6,234 nt of DNA from Gammaproteobacteria bacterium (lineage in GTDB: Bacteria > Pseudomonadota > Gammaproteobacteria > Pseudomonadales > JAUIKI01). Shown here in pieces: positions 5,554-6,234 of this stretch. Location of the stretch: positions 1 through 6,234 of the forward strand of contig JAUIKI010000091.1 in assembly GCA_030430875.1 (NCBI GenBank), in the 5' to 3' direction. Every line of letters starts with the position of its first letter. The first letter of the stretch is position 1. The notes under the pieces were generated by a model that saw only the letters and a program-made list of their open reading frames with translations, had not been told where the DNA came from and searched no databases. The position numbers and the translations under genes were made by a program.

Positions 5554-6234
<681 letters not shown>

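Overview
The window looks like chromosomal housekeeping DNA from a gammaproteobacterium. The proteins resemble the RsmI, ErpA, AnmK, MepM-type and TyrS/TyrZ families of that class, the rRNA leader has the gammaproteobacterial boxB-boxA-boxC layout, and the partial 16S gene carries gammaproteobacterial signatures. The protein-coding part is visibly AT-rich and the 16S gene clearly GC-richer, which is usual for a low-GC genome. I cannot name a genus from the sequence alone. Some 16S helices match E. coli closely (around 5620-5660) and others do not (around 5745-5800), so the order is left open.

Layout from left to right. (1) The 3' part of rsmI (+), cut by the window edge. (2) An AT-rich spacer of 156 bases with inverted and tandem short repeats, then erpA (+). 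(3) A 34-base convergent gap. (4) On the minus strand, a two-gene unit transcribed right to left: a membrane-anchored M23 peptidoglycan peptidase (mepM-like) followed 4 bases later by anmK. (5) A 170-base divergent promoter region with three TAGTCA copies. (6) tyrS (+), of the KMSKS/TyrZ type, starting at GTG behind a good ribosome binding site. (7) A 374-base non-coding stretch holding a strong rRNA-type promoter and a transcribed leader with boxB hairpin, boxA and boxC. (8) The first 681 bases of the 16S rRNA gene (rrs), running off the right edge.

Functionally, mepM and anmK are linked: one cuts peptidoglycan crosslinks and the other recycles anhydro-muramic acid released by murein turnover. 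RsmI methylates C1402 of the 16S rRNA, whose gene starts at the other end of the window although the methylated position lies outside it. ErpA delivers Fe-S clusters, and TyrS charges tRNA-Tyr. From memory, the order erpA-anmK-M23 peptidase-tyrZ-rrn matches a block in Pseudomonas aeruginosa (around PA0665-PA0668), so this is an ancestral arrangement rather than an acquired island.

I found no mobile element, CRISPR array, phage gene or defence system, and no sign of an undescribed multi-gene system. The points worth a second look are small non-coding ones: operator-like repeats upstream of erpA and tyrS, and folded structures in the rRNA leader.
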